From contig NZ_JAGFBU010000005.1 of the NCBI RefSeq assembly GCF_017948675.1, positions 212,541 to 276,540 of the forward strand: DNA of 64,000 bases. Direction: 5' to 3'. Each line of letters starts with the position of its first letter. The first letter of the stretch is position 1. The notes under the pieces are model-generated. The model was not told where the DNA came from, did no database searches, and saw only the letters and a program-made list of their open reading frames with translations. This document shows, in pieces, positions 54,240-62,129 of this stretch. A program made the translations under genes and the position numbers. This DNA is from Flavobacterium flabelliforme (GTDB lineage Bacteria; Bacteroidota; Bacteroidia; Flavobacteriales; Flavobacteriaceae).

Positions 54240-54443
54240 AGATTTCAAAGTAGTCTAATATAATAAAATCTTAGTTTAACACTCATTATTTGCTAATGGC
54301 TAAAAGAGACAATCTCTATGCCAAAATATTATCCTTATCAACTATTTAAAATAGTACAAACAATTATTAATGTTAGCATCAAATAAATATATTAATCCCT
54401 TGAAAATCTGATAAAAGAAAATTAAAAGTTTAATTTTATAAAC

Positions 54444-54470
54444 TGTAACAAACAATAAAAAAGTGCGTCT
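54444..54470 (+). promoter_or_regulatory. ECF-type promoter of the sigma factor operon: TGTAAC, 16 bp, CGTCT
   Basis: TGTAAC (54444-54449) and CGTCT (54466-54470) are 16 bp apart. This fits extracytoplasmic-function sigma promoters and not the TTG/TAnnTTTG pattern of neighbouring genes. It lies 24 bases before the sigma factor start codon, which suggests that the sigma factor transcribes its own operon. Confidence 0.68.
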
Positions 54471-54494
54471 TTATAATAAATTACAACTAACTGT

Positions 54495-55049
54495 TTGAGT
54501 TTAGAACAAGAGAATATCGAAAAACTGATTTTGCTTTGTAAGCAAAAAAACCAAAAAGCACAATGCGAAGTTTATAATCGCTATGCTAAGGCTATGTACA
54601 ATGTTTCCTATAGAATTGTAAAAGATGCCCATTTTGCTGAAGATGTAATGCAAGAAGGTTTTTTGAAAGCTTTTAATAAAATAAGCGATTTTAAACAAGA
54701 GGTTAGTTTTGGCGCTTGGCTTAAAAGAATTATTGTTAACTCGAGTATTGATTTTTATAAAAAAAATAATCAATTTAAAACGGAAGATTTTGATATTGCC
54801 CTTTATAAAAAAGAAGAAAATGAAATTGATATTTCAGATGTTGATTCATTCAATAATTTAAAAGTACAACAGATTTTAGAAACTATTAATTCATTAAAAT
54901 ACAGTTACAGAATGATTTTGACACTGTTTTACATAGAAGGATATGATTCTGAAGAAATTAGTGAAATATTAAATATTAGCTATGCCAATTGCCGAACTAC
55001 ATTAAGTAGAGCAAAAGATTGTTTAAGAAAAAAATTAGGTGAGATATGA
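54495..55049 (+). CDS. ECF-type RNA polymerase sigma-70 factor (TTG start)
   Basis: This 184-residue sigma factor has region 2 (residues about 25-95, with DAHFAEDVMQEGFLKAFNKI and FGAWLKRIIVNSSIDFYKK) and region 4 (about 125-180, with FYIEGYDSEEISEILNISYANCRTTLSRAK, split here by function into a helix-turn-helix). Regions 1 and 3 are absent, so it belongs to the ECF class. The start is TTG at 54495. The first in-frame ATG is 33 codons later and would delete part of region 2. It overlaps the putative anti-sigma gene by 4 bases (ATGA), a sign of coupled translation. Confidence 0.9.
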   Translation: MSLEQENIEKLILLCKQKNQKAQCEVYNRYAKAMYNVSYRIVKDAHFAEDVMQEGFLKAFNKISDFKQEVSFGAWLKRIIVNSSIDFYKKNNQFKTEDFDIALYKKEENEIDISDVDSFNNLKVQQILETINSLKYSYRMILTLFYIEGYDSEEISEILNISYANCRTTLSRAKDCLRKKLGEI

Positions 55050-55582
55050 AAAAGGAAAATAAAAAAATAGACAACTTATTTCAAAAACTGGAGCATCAAT
55101 GGGATATCGCAGAACTAGAGAAAGATCATAACGAGAGATTTTTAAATAAATTAAACACTAAAAAACAATCAAAAAAATATTTTTTTCCACTTGCAATTGC
55201 TGCTTCAATAGCCGTTTTATTAGGAATATTTGTTTTCTACACAAGCGAAGTAAAATCTAAAGAGTTTCAATTTGCATCAAAAGAAACAAGACAGACCGAT
55301 TCTATTTTTAGTGTAATCATACAAAAAGAATTAGATAAAATAAAAGAAAAAAAATCTCCCGAAAATAAAAAAATAATTACTGATGCATTAAAACAAATGA
55401 AGGTTTTAGATCAGGATTATGATAAAATACTTCAAGAATTAAAAACCAATGGAGAAAGTAAGCAAATTATTTATGCCATGATTAGCAATCTTCAAACAAG
55501 AATTTCCTTTTTGCAAACAGTTTTACAACATATTGAAGAAAATGAACAATCTAAACAAATTCATGATGAAAAAACAATATAA
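55046..55582 (+). CDS. Putative membrane anti-sigma factor
   Basis: This 178-residue protein has one transmembrane helix at residues about 46-64 (FFPLAIAASIAVLLGIFVF). A cytoplasmic N-terminal part of about 45 residues precedes it, and an outer domain rich in charged helices follows (KKIITDALKQMKVLDQDY, LQTRISFLQTVLQHI). It lacks a recognisable zinc-binding anti-sigma motif. The anti-sigma role is inferred from the single-pass topology and the 4-base overlap with the ECF sigma gene. Confidence 0.6.
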   Translation: MKKENKKIDNLFQKLEHQWDIAELEKDHNERFLNKLNTKKQSKKYFFPLAIAASIAVLLGIFVFYTSEVKSKEFQFASKETRQTDSIFSVIIQKELDKIKEKKSPENKKIITDALKQMKVLDQDYDKILQELKTNGESKQIIYAMISNLQTRISFLQTVLQHIEENEQSKQIHDEKTI

Positions 55583-56627
55583 AATACTGCTCTTGTTTAT
55601 CATGTTTCCTTTTATTGCATTTTCTACAGAAAATGATTTTAACTATTCAAAACAAAAAAATATTAACAAAGCTTATTATGTAAACTCAGATGCCACTCTT
55701 TATGTGGATAATTCCTATGGTAATATTTCTGTTACAACTTGGAACGAAAATATAATAGAACTTGACATTAGTATTAAAGTAAGCGGTGATAATGAAAATT
55801 GGGTAAACCAGCGCATAAATGATATAAATATTGATATAAATGCATTAAAAGGTATGATTTCGGCCAAAACTATATTAGGAAATTCTAGTTCTAAAAATAA
55901 AGGTAGAAATAATAGTTTTGAAATTAACTACACTTTGAAAATCCCTAAAAACGCAAGCGTAAAGCTCAATAATAAGTACGGAAATATAAGTACTACTGAT
56001 CTATACTCCTTAGCAGAAATTAATTGTAAATATGGCAAAATAAATTTAGGAAAATTATTCAGTACTAGTGCAATACAAATTGATTATTGTTCTAATTCTA
56101 GTATTGATTTTTTTAAATATGGTACGATAAATGCAAAATATTCCAATTTAAAAATTAATCAAGTTGGAAAAATAGATTTGATTTCAGACTATACCGATGT
56201 TGAAATAATTGAAAGTGATGTTGTAAAATACAACAGTAAATATGGTAAAATTAAAATTAAAAATGTGCAATCATTAGATGCCTCCGGAAATTATTTGACA
56301 ATTAGAATAGGAGAAGTATTTAATCAATTGAAATTAAACACAAAATACAGCTCTTTAAAAATTGAAACTATAAATGATAAAGCAAATAGCATAAATATTA
56401 TTTCTGGATATACAGGAATAGATATAGGATATGATAGCAATTTTGCTTTTGATTTTACTATCGATTTAAAATATGCAAATTTTAATCATAGTAATGAACT
56501 AGAAATTAATTCAAAAGAAGAAGTTTCTAATTCAAAAAAATATATGGGATTTTACAAGAAAAAAGGAATCAATAATATTACTATAATCTCCGATTATGGG
56601 AACGTATCATTAACAAATAATCATTAA
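55563..56627 (+). CDS. Exported beta-repeat protein, DUF4097-like
   Basis: This 354-residue protein has a signal peptide (MKKQYKILLLFIMFPFIAFS). I choose ATG 55563 (or 55566) because the signal starts there. An upstream ATG at 55533 would place ten extra residues in front of it. The mature part repeats short strands with NxYGNI or KYGKI turns (for example DNSYGNISVTTW, NNKYGNISTTDL, CKYGKINLGKL, NSKYGKIKIKN), suggesting a beta-helix or beta-prism like DUF4097. The start overlaps the putative anti-sigma gene by about 20 bases. Function is unknown. Confidence 0.75.
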   Translation: MMKKQYKILLLFIMFPFIAFSTENDFNYSKQKNINKAYYVNSDATLYVDNSYGNISVTTWNENIIELDISIKVSGDNENWVNQRINDINIDINALKGMISAKTILGNSSSKNKGRNNSFEINYTLKIPKNASVKLNNKYGNISTTDLYSLAEINCKYGKINLGKLFSTSAIQIDYCSNSSIDFFKYGTINAKYSNLKINQVGKIDLISDYTDVEIIESDVVKYNSKYGKIKIKNVQSLDASGNYLTIRIGEVFNQLKLNTKYSSLKIETINDKANSINIISGYTGIDIGYDSNFAFDFTIDLKYANFNHSNELEINSKEEVSNSKKYMGFYKKKGINNITIISDYGNVSLTNNH

Positions 56628-56644
56628 TCAATAATCACAAAATC

Positions 56645-57379
56645 ATGAAAAAATCAATTTATTTACTAGTTGCATGTACACTTTTAGCAACAACAATGGT
56701 TCAAGCTCAATGGAAGTCAAATCAAGGAATTAAAGGAAATGGAAATGTTATTTCTGAAAAGAGAACCACTTCCTCTTACGATAAAATTTCTGTAATAGGT
56801 TTTTTTGATGTCGAACTAGTTTCTGGAAAAGAAGGAGACATTACAATAAAAGGAGAAGAAAATTTGCTAACGCACGTTATAATTGAAGTAGTAAATCAAG
56901 AGTTAAAAATTACCACAGAGAAAAACAAGAACATCAATACAAGTAAAGGAAAAAAAATTGAGATAAAAGTTCCTATAGAAACTATGAATCAAGTTTCATT
57001 GACTGGCTCTGGTGATATTACATCAAAAAAACTTATAAAATCAGACTCGTTTGTTATTATATTAACCGGCTCAGGTGATATAAAATTAAGCGTTGAATCA
57101 CAAAACGTCGACGTAAATCTTACTGGTTCAGGCGACATTGTACTCAATGGTAAGACAGAAAATATAATTAGCAACTTAAACGGATCTGGAGATATCAAAG
57201 CAAGTAGTCTATCAGCAAAGAATGCTAAAGTTACAGTTTCTGGTTCAGGTGATTGTTCAGTTTCTTGTTCAGAAAGTATTCATGCTAGAGTAAATGGATC
57301 AGGTGATATTAAATATATGGGAGATCCACAAAACAAGGACACTAAAGTAAGTGGTTCTGGAAGCATAAAAAAAGTATAA
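56645..57379 (+). CDS. Exported DUF2807 (head GIN) beta-helix protein
   Basis: This 244-residue protein has a signal peptide (cleavage after MVQAQ, about residue 22). GNGNVISEKR, followed by YDKISVIGFFDVEL, is the DUF2807 start, and GEENLLTHVIIEV is also typical. The C-terminal half carries seven GSG turns at residues 121, 142, 161, 180, 200, 218 and 237, six of them GSGD, 18-21 residues apart. This implies a right-handed beta-helix with one turn per repeat. It lies 17 bases after the DUF4097-like gene and ends the ECF operon. No enzymatic motif is seen. A surface or periplasmic structural role is the likeliest guess. Confidence 0.88.
   Translation: MKKSIYLLVACTLLATTMVQAQWKSNQGIKGNGNVISEKRTTSSYDKISVIGFFDVELVSGKEGDITIKGEENLLTHVIIEVVNQELKITTEKNKNINTSKGKKIEIKVPIETMNQVSLTGSGDITSKKLIKSDSFVIILTGSGDIKLSVESQNVDVNLTGSGDIVLNGKTENIISNLNGSGDIKASSLSAKNAKVTVSGSGDCSVSCSESIHARVNGSGDIKYMGDPQNKDTKVSGSGSIKKV
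57005..57364 (+). repeat. Seven GSGD-type repeats in the DUF2807 protein
   Basis: Each unit carries (T/N/S)GSGD(I/C) preceded by a hydrophobic strand. Codons for GSG vary between units (GGCTCTGGT, GGTTCAGGC, GGATCTGGA), so protein structure, not recent DNA duplication, keeps them alike. The last unit has GSGS. Confidence 0.85.
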
Positions 57380-57395
57380 ATTAGAATGGAGATTT

Positions 57396-57433
57396 AAAAA
57401 AAGGTGTTTTATTAATTTAAAACACCTTTTTTT
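57396..57433. terminator. Bidirectional terminator overlapping the end of the MFS gene
   Basis: AAAAAAAGGTGTTTTA (57396-57411) pairs perfectly with TAAAACACCTTTTTTT (57418-57433) around TTAATT. It ends the ECF operon on the plus strand. Its right arm and loop lie inside the convergent MFS gene, whose stop codon is in the loop at 57412-57414. Confidence 0.88.
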
Positions 57434-58737
57434 GGTACTCTATTTAGTAAAACTACAGCAATTACAAAAAACACAGCTAAAGACGCTATTCCAAATCTTG
57501 GACTTCCTGTTGTTTGATCAATTATACCATAAACCAACATTCCTATTACAATTCCAATCTTTTCAGCTACATCATAAAAACTAAAAAAGGAAGCGGTATC
57601 TTCTGTCTCAGGTAACAATTTCGAATAGGTAGAACGAGATAGCGATTGTATTCCTCCCATAACAAAACCAACAATTGTTGCCATAACATAAAATTCTAGC
57701 GGTTGGCTTATAAAGAATGCTCCCACACAAATTAATACCCAAAATCCATTTATAAATATCAAAGTAGGTATGTTTCCAAATTTTTCTGAAGCTTTTGAAG
57801 TAACCAAAGCTCCAATAATAGCTACTAATTGAATTAATAAAATACATATTATTAGTCCTATGGTACTTTCTTCTTTAGAGGACCAAGCAATTTCTTGAGC
57901 TCCAAAATAAGTAGCCACTAACATAGCCGTTTGTACAGCCATACTCGACACAAAAAAGCTTCCTAAATAACGCTTTAAAACAAGATTAGCTTTCAAAATA
58001 GACCATACTTTTTTTAATTCTTTAAATCCATTAAAGATAACATGATGAGTCACTTTTTGATTCTTATTTTTATTTCCTTTAGGCAAAAAATAGTAAGAAT
58101 ATTGGCTAAAAAGAATCCACCAGACTCCCACCATTACAAACGAATAGCGCATCGCCTTCATAGCAGCTTCACCATCAGTACCTGTTATATTAAAAAGTTT
58201 TGGTTTCATTATCATTGCTAAATTAATAACTAATAAAATGACACTTCCAATATATCCCATAGAATAACCTTTGGCGCTAATTTTATCCTGCTGTTCAACA
58301 AAAGCAATATCTGGCAAATAAGAATTATAAAAAACTAAACTTCCCCAATAGCCTATTAAACCAAAAAAATAAAATACTAGTCCAACGTATATATTATCTA
58401 AATCAAACCAATATAATCCCATACAGGATAAAGCTCCTAAATAACAGAAGAATTTCATGAAAGCTTTTTTATTACCCACATAATCTGCAATACCAGATAA
58501 TAGTGGAGATAGAAAAGCTACTAGCAAAAATGCAACGGCAGTAACAAAGCTAATTAAAGCAGAATTCTTTAAACTAAAACCAAATACAGTGATATAATGA
58601 CTTCTATCAGAAAAAAGAGCTTCATAAAAAATAGGAAAAACTGCTGACACAATTGTTAGTGTATAAACTGAATTTGCCCAATCGTAAAAAGCCCAAGCAT
58701 TTAATAATTTCTTATTCCCTTTTGGTAAATCTGCCAT
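57412..58737 (-). CDS. UMF1-family MFS transporter (Atg22-like)
   Basis: This 441-residue membrane protein has about 12 helices. The N-terminal NAWAFYDWANSVYTLTIVSAVFP is the hallmark of the UMF1/Atg22-like branch of the major facilitator superfamily. GGIQSLSRSTYSKLLPETE in the second half is also conserved. Fungal Atg22 exports amino acids from the vacuole, but bacterial substrates are unknown. The last few codons (residues PKKGVLN) are also the stem of a terminator hairpin. Confidence 0.88.
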   Translation of the reverse strand: MADLPKGNKKLLNAWAFYDWANSVYTLTIVSAVFPIFYEALFSDRSHYITVFGFSLKNSALISFVTAVAFLLVAFLSPLLSGIADYVGNKKAFMKFFCYLGALSCMGLYWFDLDNIYVGLVFYFFGLIGYWGSLVFYNSYLPDIAFVEQQDKISAKGYSMGYIGSVILLVINLAMIMKPKLFNITGTDGEAAMKAMRYSFVMVGVWWILFSQYSYYFLPKGNKNKNQKVTHHVIFNGFKELKKVWSILKANLVLKRYLGSFFVSSMAVQTAMLVATYFGAQEIAWSSKEESTIGLIICILLIQLVAIIGALVTSKASEKFGNIPTLIFINGFWVLICVGAFFISQPLEFYVMATIVGFVMGGIQSLSRSTYSKLLPETEDTASFFSFYDVAEKIGIVIGMLVYGIIDQTTGSPRFGIASLAVFFVIAVVLLNRVPKKGVLN

Positions 58738-58833
58738 ATCATTATTTTTTTTGCGAATTTATCCAATATTATTTAAAAAACTAATTTTTAAGTATTAACA
58801 AATTCTTTCTAATTATTATTTACTTTAAATAAA

Positions 58834-58868
58834 AAAAGGCTACTCTCATTTGAGAATAGCCTTTTAAA
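58834..58868 (-). terminator. Intrinsic terminator of the M48 peptidase gene
   Basis: AAAAGGCTACTCTCA (58834-58848) pairs with TGAGAATAGCCTTTT (58851-58865) with one mismatch and a very small loop. The A-run on the left supplies the U-run on the minus strand. Confidence 0.82.
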
Positions 58869-58884
58869 ATTTTTATACAGAATA

Positions 58885-59697
58885 TTATTTTATAATTCCA
58901 ACCTTAGCCGCAGTTGCTTTTGCTTCTGGAATTAATGCTTGTAAGTTTGCAATTCTGGTCGCATCTGATGGGTGAGTACTCATAAATTCTGGTGGAGCTT
59001 GACCTGAAGACTGTGCTGCCATTCTAGACCAAAAAGTAATTGATTCCTCTGGGTTGTATCCTGCAATAGCCATTAAAGTTAAACCTATTTTGTCTGCTTC
59101 TGTTTCATGATTTCTACTAAAGGGTAACATCACTCCAACTTGAGAACCAATACCATAAGCTTGACTCCAAATTTGTTGTGTTTGTTGACTTTTTCCAGAA
59201 GTTGCAACTGAAACTCCAGCTCCAACAATTTCTTGTAATTGTGAAGCACTCATACGTTGTGCTCCGTGGTTTGCCAATGCGTGAGAAACCTCATGTCCCA
59301 TTACAGTTGCTAAACCAGCATCATTCTTAGTCACAGGCAAAATCCCTGAATACACCACAATTTTTCCTCCTGGCATACACCAAGCATTTACTTCCTTACT
59401 ATCAATTAATTTATATTCCCAACGATAGTCTTTTAAATATTCACCTTGACCTAAATATTTCAAATATTTTTCAGCTGCTGCTTTAATTTTCATTCCAACA
59501 ACTTCAACTTTTTTAGCGTCAGCAGTACCACTAATAACTTTATTTTCTTTCAAAAAAGTTCCATATTGTTGAAAAGCAGACGGAAACAGCTCACTATTGG
59601 AAACTAAATTTAAAACTTTTTTACCTGTAATAGGGTTAGTTGCGCAAGAATACACCAAGACTAGCATCAGTATCCCTAAAAATATATTTTTTTTCAT
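58885..59697 (-). CDS. M48-family metallopeptidase lipoprotein
   Basis: This 270-residue zinc protease is anchored as a lipoprotein (lipobox LVYSC, Cys18). The active site HEVSH (in VMGHEVSHALANHGAQ) and the third ligand in HETEADKIGL are present, as is MPGGKIVVYSGIL. Size and sequence resemble BepA/LoiP-type periplasmic proteases, which degrade misfolded outer-membrane proteins. An exact TATATTTG box lies 22 bases upstream. Confidence 0.93.
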   Translation of the reverse strand: MKKNIFLGILMLVLVYSCATNPITGKKVLNLVSNSELFPSAFQQYGTFLKENKVISGTADAKKVEVVGMKIKAAAEKYLKYLGQGEYLKDYRWEYKLIDSKEVNAWCMPGGKIVVYSGILPVTKNDAGLATVMGHEVSHALANHGAQRMSASQLQEIVGAGVSVATSGKSQQTQQIWSQAYGIGSQVGVMLPFSRNHETEADKIGLTLMAIAGYNPEESITFWSRMAAQSSGQAPPEFMSTHPSDATRIANLQALIPEAKATAAKVGIIK

Positions 59698-60156
59698 AAT
59701 CTAATTTTTATTATTAAAGCAAATATACAAGTATTATAAATTTAATTATTTACATAATTAAAAAATAAATTTTCAAAATTATAGTTATTTTAAGAGTGAA
59801 AGAGAACATTATAAAGTACTTTAATAGAGTTAATAAAAACAATCTAGATAAAAATATTTTTACTAATCATATAGTTAAAACCACTATTTATTTTGAGTAA
59901 AATTAATAATAAATAAAATTCTAAAGTAAGAATCTAAGTAACTTATAACTGTTAAATTGCAAATTCAATTAAGAATATTATCTGTACTTTAAAATATAAT
60001 TTCGGATAAAAACTCAAAATATATTTTGTAAATAATCCTTTAGATTAAATTTTATTTTTCTGGTAAAATGTTAAGAATGATTAGAAAAACTGATAAAAAC
60101 AGTACTTTTATATTTTTTAAGAATTATAAAAATATAAAATCGCATAAATAAATCTT
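59698..60156. other. AT-rich gene-free stretch with a -7 box for the M48 gene
   Basis: The only clear signal is TATATTTG on the minus strand (59720-59727), serving the M48 gene. No promoter of consensus quality is seen for the hydrolase at 60157, and no open frame, tRNA or stable hairpin is recognised. Confidence 0.5.
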
Positions 60157-61020
60157 ATGACAAAGAAATCTTCCGTTCATACTCAAGCTTTAAAAATTCC
60201 TAAAATAATTTTAGTAACCAGTAAAATAATCGCTTCTATATCACCCAAACTAATTACACTATTTGCAGCAAGACTCTTTACTTCTCCTATAAAACATAAA
60301 GTGCCAAAGAGAGAATTAGAAATGGAGCTTAAAAGTCATCAAAAAACAATTTTAATACCATCAATTAATAAAGAAGTTGTTTTGTATCAATATGGAGAAA
60401 GTCAAAAAAAAGTTTTATTAGTACATGGATGGTCAGGCCGTGGTACTCAATTATTTAAAATTGCTGATGAACTGCAAAAAGTTGGTTATTCTACTGTTAG
60501 TTTTGATGCTCCAGCACATGGAAAATCTCCTGGGAAAATGACCATAATGACTGATTTTATAGAAACAATTTTAGAAATCGATAATCAATTAGGCCCTTTT
60601 GAAGCCGCAATTGGTCACTCTTTAGGAGGAATGTCAGTACTTAACGCCATAAAAAAAGGATTGAAAGTAAATCATGCAGTTGTAATTGGTAGTGGAGATA
60701 TTGTAGAAGATATAATGGATGATTTCGTGGCTAAATTAGAGTTAAATCCGAAAATAAGTAAATTGATACAATTGCATTTTGAAAATAAATATGGCATTGA
60801 AATGAATAGTTATTCGGCATATTTAGCTGCTGCTAAAACTGACATTCCAGTTTTAGTAATACATGATCAAAATGACCCTGAAGTACCAGTAAAAGCTGGA
60901 ATTCATATTCATAAAAATTTAAAAAATGGAGAATTAATGCTTACAGAAGGATTAGGTCACAGAAAAATTCTTGGAAATGCAGCTGTAATTGAAAAAACAA
61001 TTCAGTTTATTAATTCATGA
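60157..61020 (+). CDS. Alpha/beta hydrolase
   Basis: This 287-residue serine hydrolase has the catalytic nucleophile in GHSLGG, the acid in HDQNDPEVP and the histidine in GLGHRKIL near the C terminus. VLLVHGWSGRGTQLF supplies the oxyanion hole. An N-terminal extension of about 60 residues with a hydrophobic patch (ITLFAARLFTSPIKHKV) precedes the fold and could associate with the membrane. The substrate is unknown. It precedes msrB by 32 bases. Confidence 0.87.
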   Translation: MTKKSSVHTQALKIPKIILVTSKIIASISPKLITLFAARLFTSPIKHKVPKRELEMELKSHQKTILIPSINKEVVLYQYGESQKKVLLVHGWSGRGTQLFKIADELQKVGYSTVSFDAPAHGKSPGKMTIMTDFIETILEIDNQLGPFEAAIGHSLGGMSVLNAIKKGLKVNHAVVIGSGDIVEDIMDDFVAKLELNPKISKLIQLHFENKYGIEMNSYSAYLAAAKTDIPVLVIHDQNDPEVPVKAGIHIHKNLKNGELMLTEGLGHRKILGNAAVIEKTIQFINS

Positions 61021-61052
61021 AGATTATAATTAAAAAACTTTAACGCAAAAAG

Positions 61053-61445
61053 ATGAAATATCAAATTGAAAAATCAGAAGAAGAATGGAAATCAGAACTT
61101 GGAGAAGAACGCTATAGAATTCTTCGTAAAAAAGGAACTGAATATCCACATACAGGAAAATATAATTTAAACTTTGAAAAAGGCACTTACTGCTGTGGAG
61201 CATGTGGAGAACCTTTATTTGAAAGTAATACTAAGTTTGATGCGCATTGTGGATGGCCTTCATTTGACGAATCAATTCCTGAAAAAGTAGAATACATTTC
61301 TGATGTAACTCATGGCATGAAACGCACCGAAATACTATGTGCAAATTGCGGAAGCCATTTAGGTCATGTTTTTGATGATGGACCTACAAAAACCGGTCAA
61401 CGTTATTGTGTTAACTCTCTATCTGTTGATTTTAAAGAGGAATAA
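61053..61445 (+). CDS. msrB: Peptide-methionine (R)-S-oxide reductase MsrB
   Basis: It reduces the R-form of methionine sulfoxide in proteins. The 130-residue protein has both zinc-binding CxxC pairs (CGAC and CANC). Also present are the substrate motif AHCGWPSF, GSHLGHVFDDGP, and catalytic cysteine RYCVNS. No signal peptide is seen, so it is cytoplasmic. The nth-type gene follows after 2 bases, so both are probably translated from one message. Confidence 0.95.
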   Translation: MKYQIEKSEEEWKSELGEERYRILRKKGTEYPHTGKYNLNFEKGTYCCGACGEPLFESNTKFDAHCGWPSFDESIPEKVEYISDVTHGMKRTEILCANCGSHLGHVFDDGPTKTGQRYCVNSLSVDFKEE

Positions 61446-61447
61446 TC

Positions 61448-62092
61448 GTGGATTTATTTGGAAATTCAAATGATTGGGATAAAAAACTTTATCCAATTCT
61501 AAAAAAATATAAAGGCAAAAAGCATCCATTAGAGTATCAAAATTTATATCAGTTAGTGGTGATGGTAGTGTTATCTGCTCAAGATTCTGATGCAAATATA
61601 AACACCATCGCTCCTCCATTATTTAAAGTTTACCCTAATATGGAAAGTTTAGCTATTTCCAATGTAGAAGCGATAATTCCGTATATATCGAAAGTTAAAA
61701 ATTTTGGAAATAAAGCGCGTTGGTTAATAGAAATTTCAAAAATAATTAAGAAAGACAGCAATATTCCTCTAACAATGGATGGTTTGATCGCGCTAAAAGG
61801 GATTGGAAGAAAATCAGCCAATGTCATTATGAGAGAAGCAAAAATGCCAGCAGTAGGTGTCATAGCTGATTTACACGTAATACGTGTTGCACCCAGAATT
61901 GGATTAATAACAGAAACCAAAGATGGCATTAAAGCTGAGAAACAATTAATGCAAGTGCTTCCACAAGAAATTTGGGGCAAAATTGGGATGGCTATTTCTT
62001 TCCTCGGAAGAGAAATTTGTAGACCAATACCCAAATGTATAGAATGCCCAATTAAGGAAATTTGTCTTTATTATTCAAAAATTATAAAGTAA
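61448..62092 (+). CDS. Endonuclease III-family DNA glycosylase (GTG start)
   Basis: This 214-residue base-excision repair enzyme has the helix-hairpin-helix LKGIGRKSANVIM with the catalytic lysine in GRK. The catalytic aspartate is in ADLHVIRV (VDTH in E. coli Nth), and LSAQDSD takes the place of LSAQATD. The C-terminal cluster cysteines read C-x5-C-x2-C-x5-C, one residue shorter in the first gap than the usual C-x6-C-x2-C-x5-C. The start is GTG at 61448, two bases after msrB. The divergence from standard Nth means that lesion preference may differ. Confidence 0.88.
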   Translation: MDLFGNSNDWDKKLYPILKKYKGKKHPLEYQNLYQLVVMVVLSAQDSDANINTIAPPLFKVYPNMESLAISNVEAIIPYISKVKNFGNKARWLIEISKIIKKDSNIPLTMDGLIALKGIGRKSANVIMREAKMPAVGVIADLHVIRVAPRIGLITETKDGIKAEKQLMQVLPQEIWGKIGMAISFLGREICRPIPKCIECPIKEICLYYSKIIK

Positions 62093-62129
62093 CAAATAGG
62101 CCTAAGCTTAAATTCTAAAATAAATCCTC

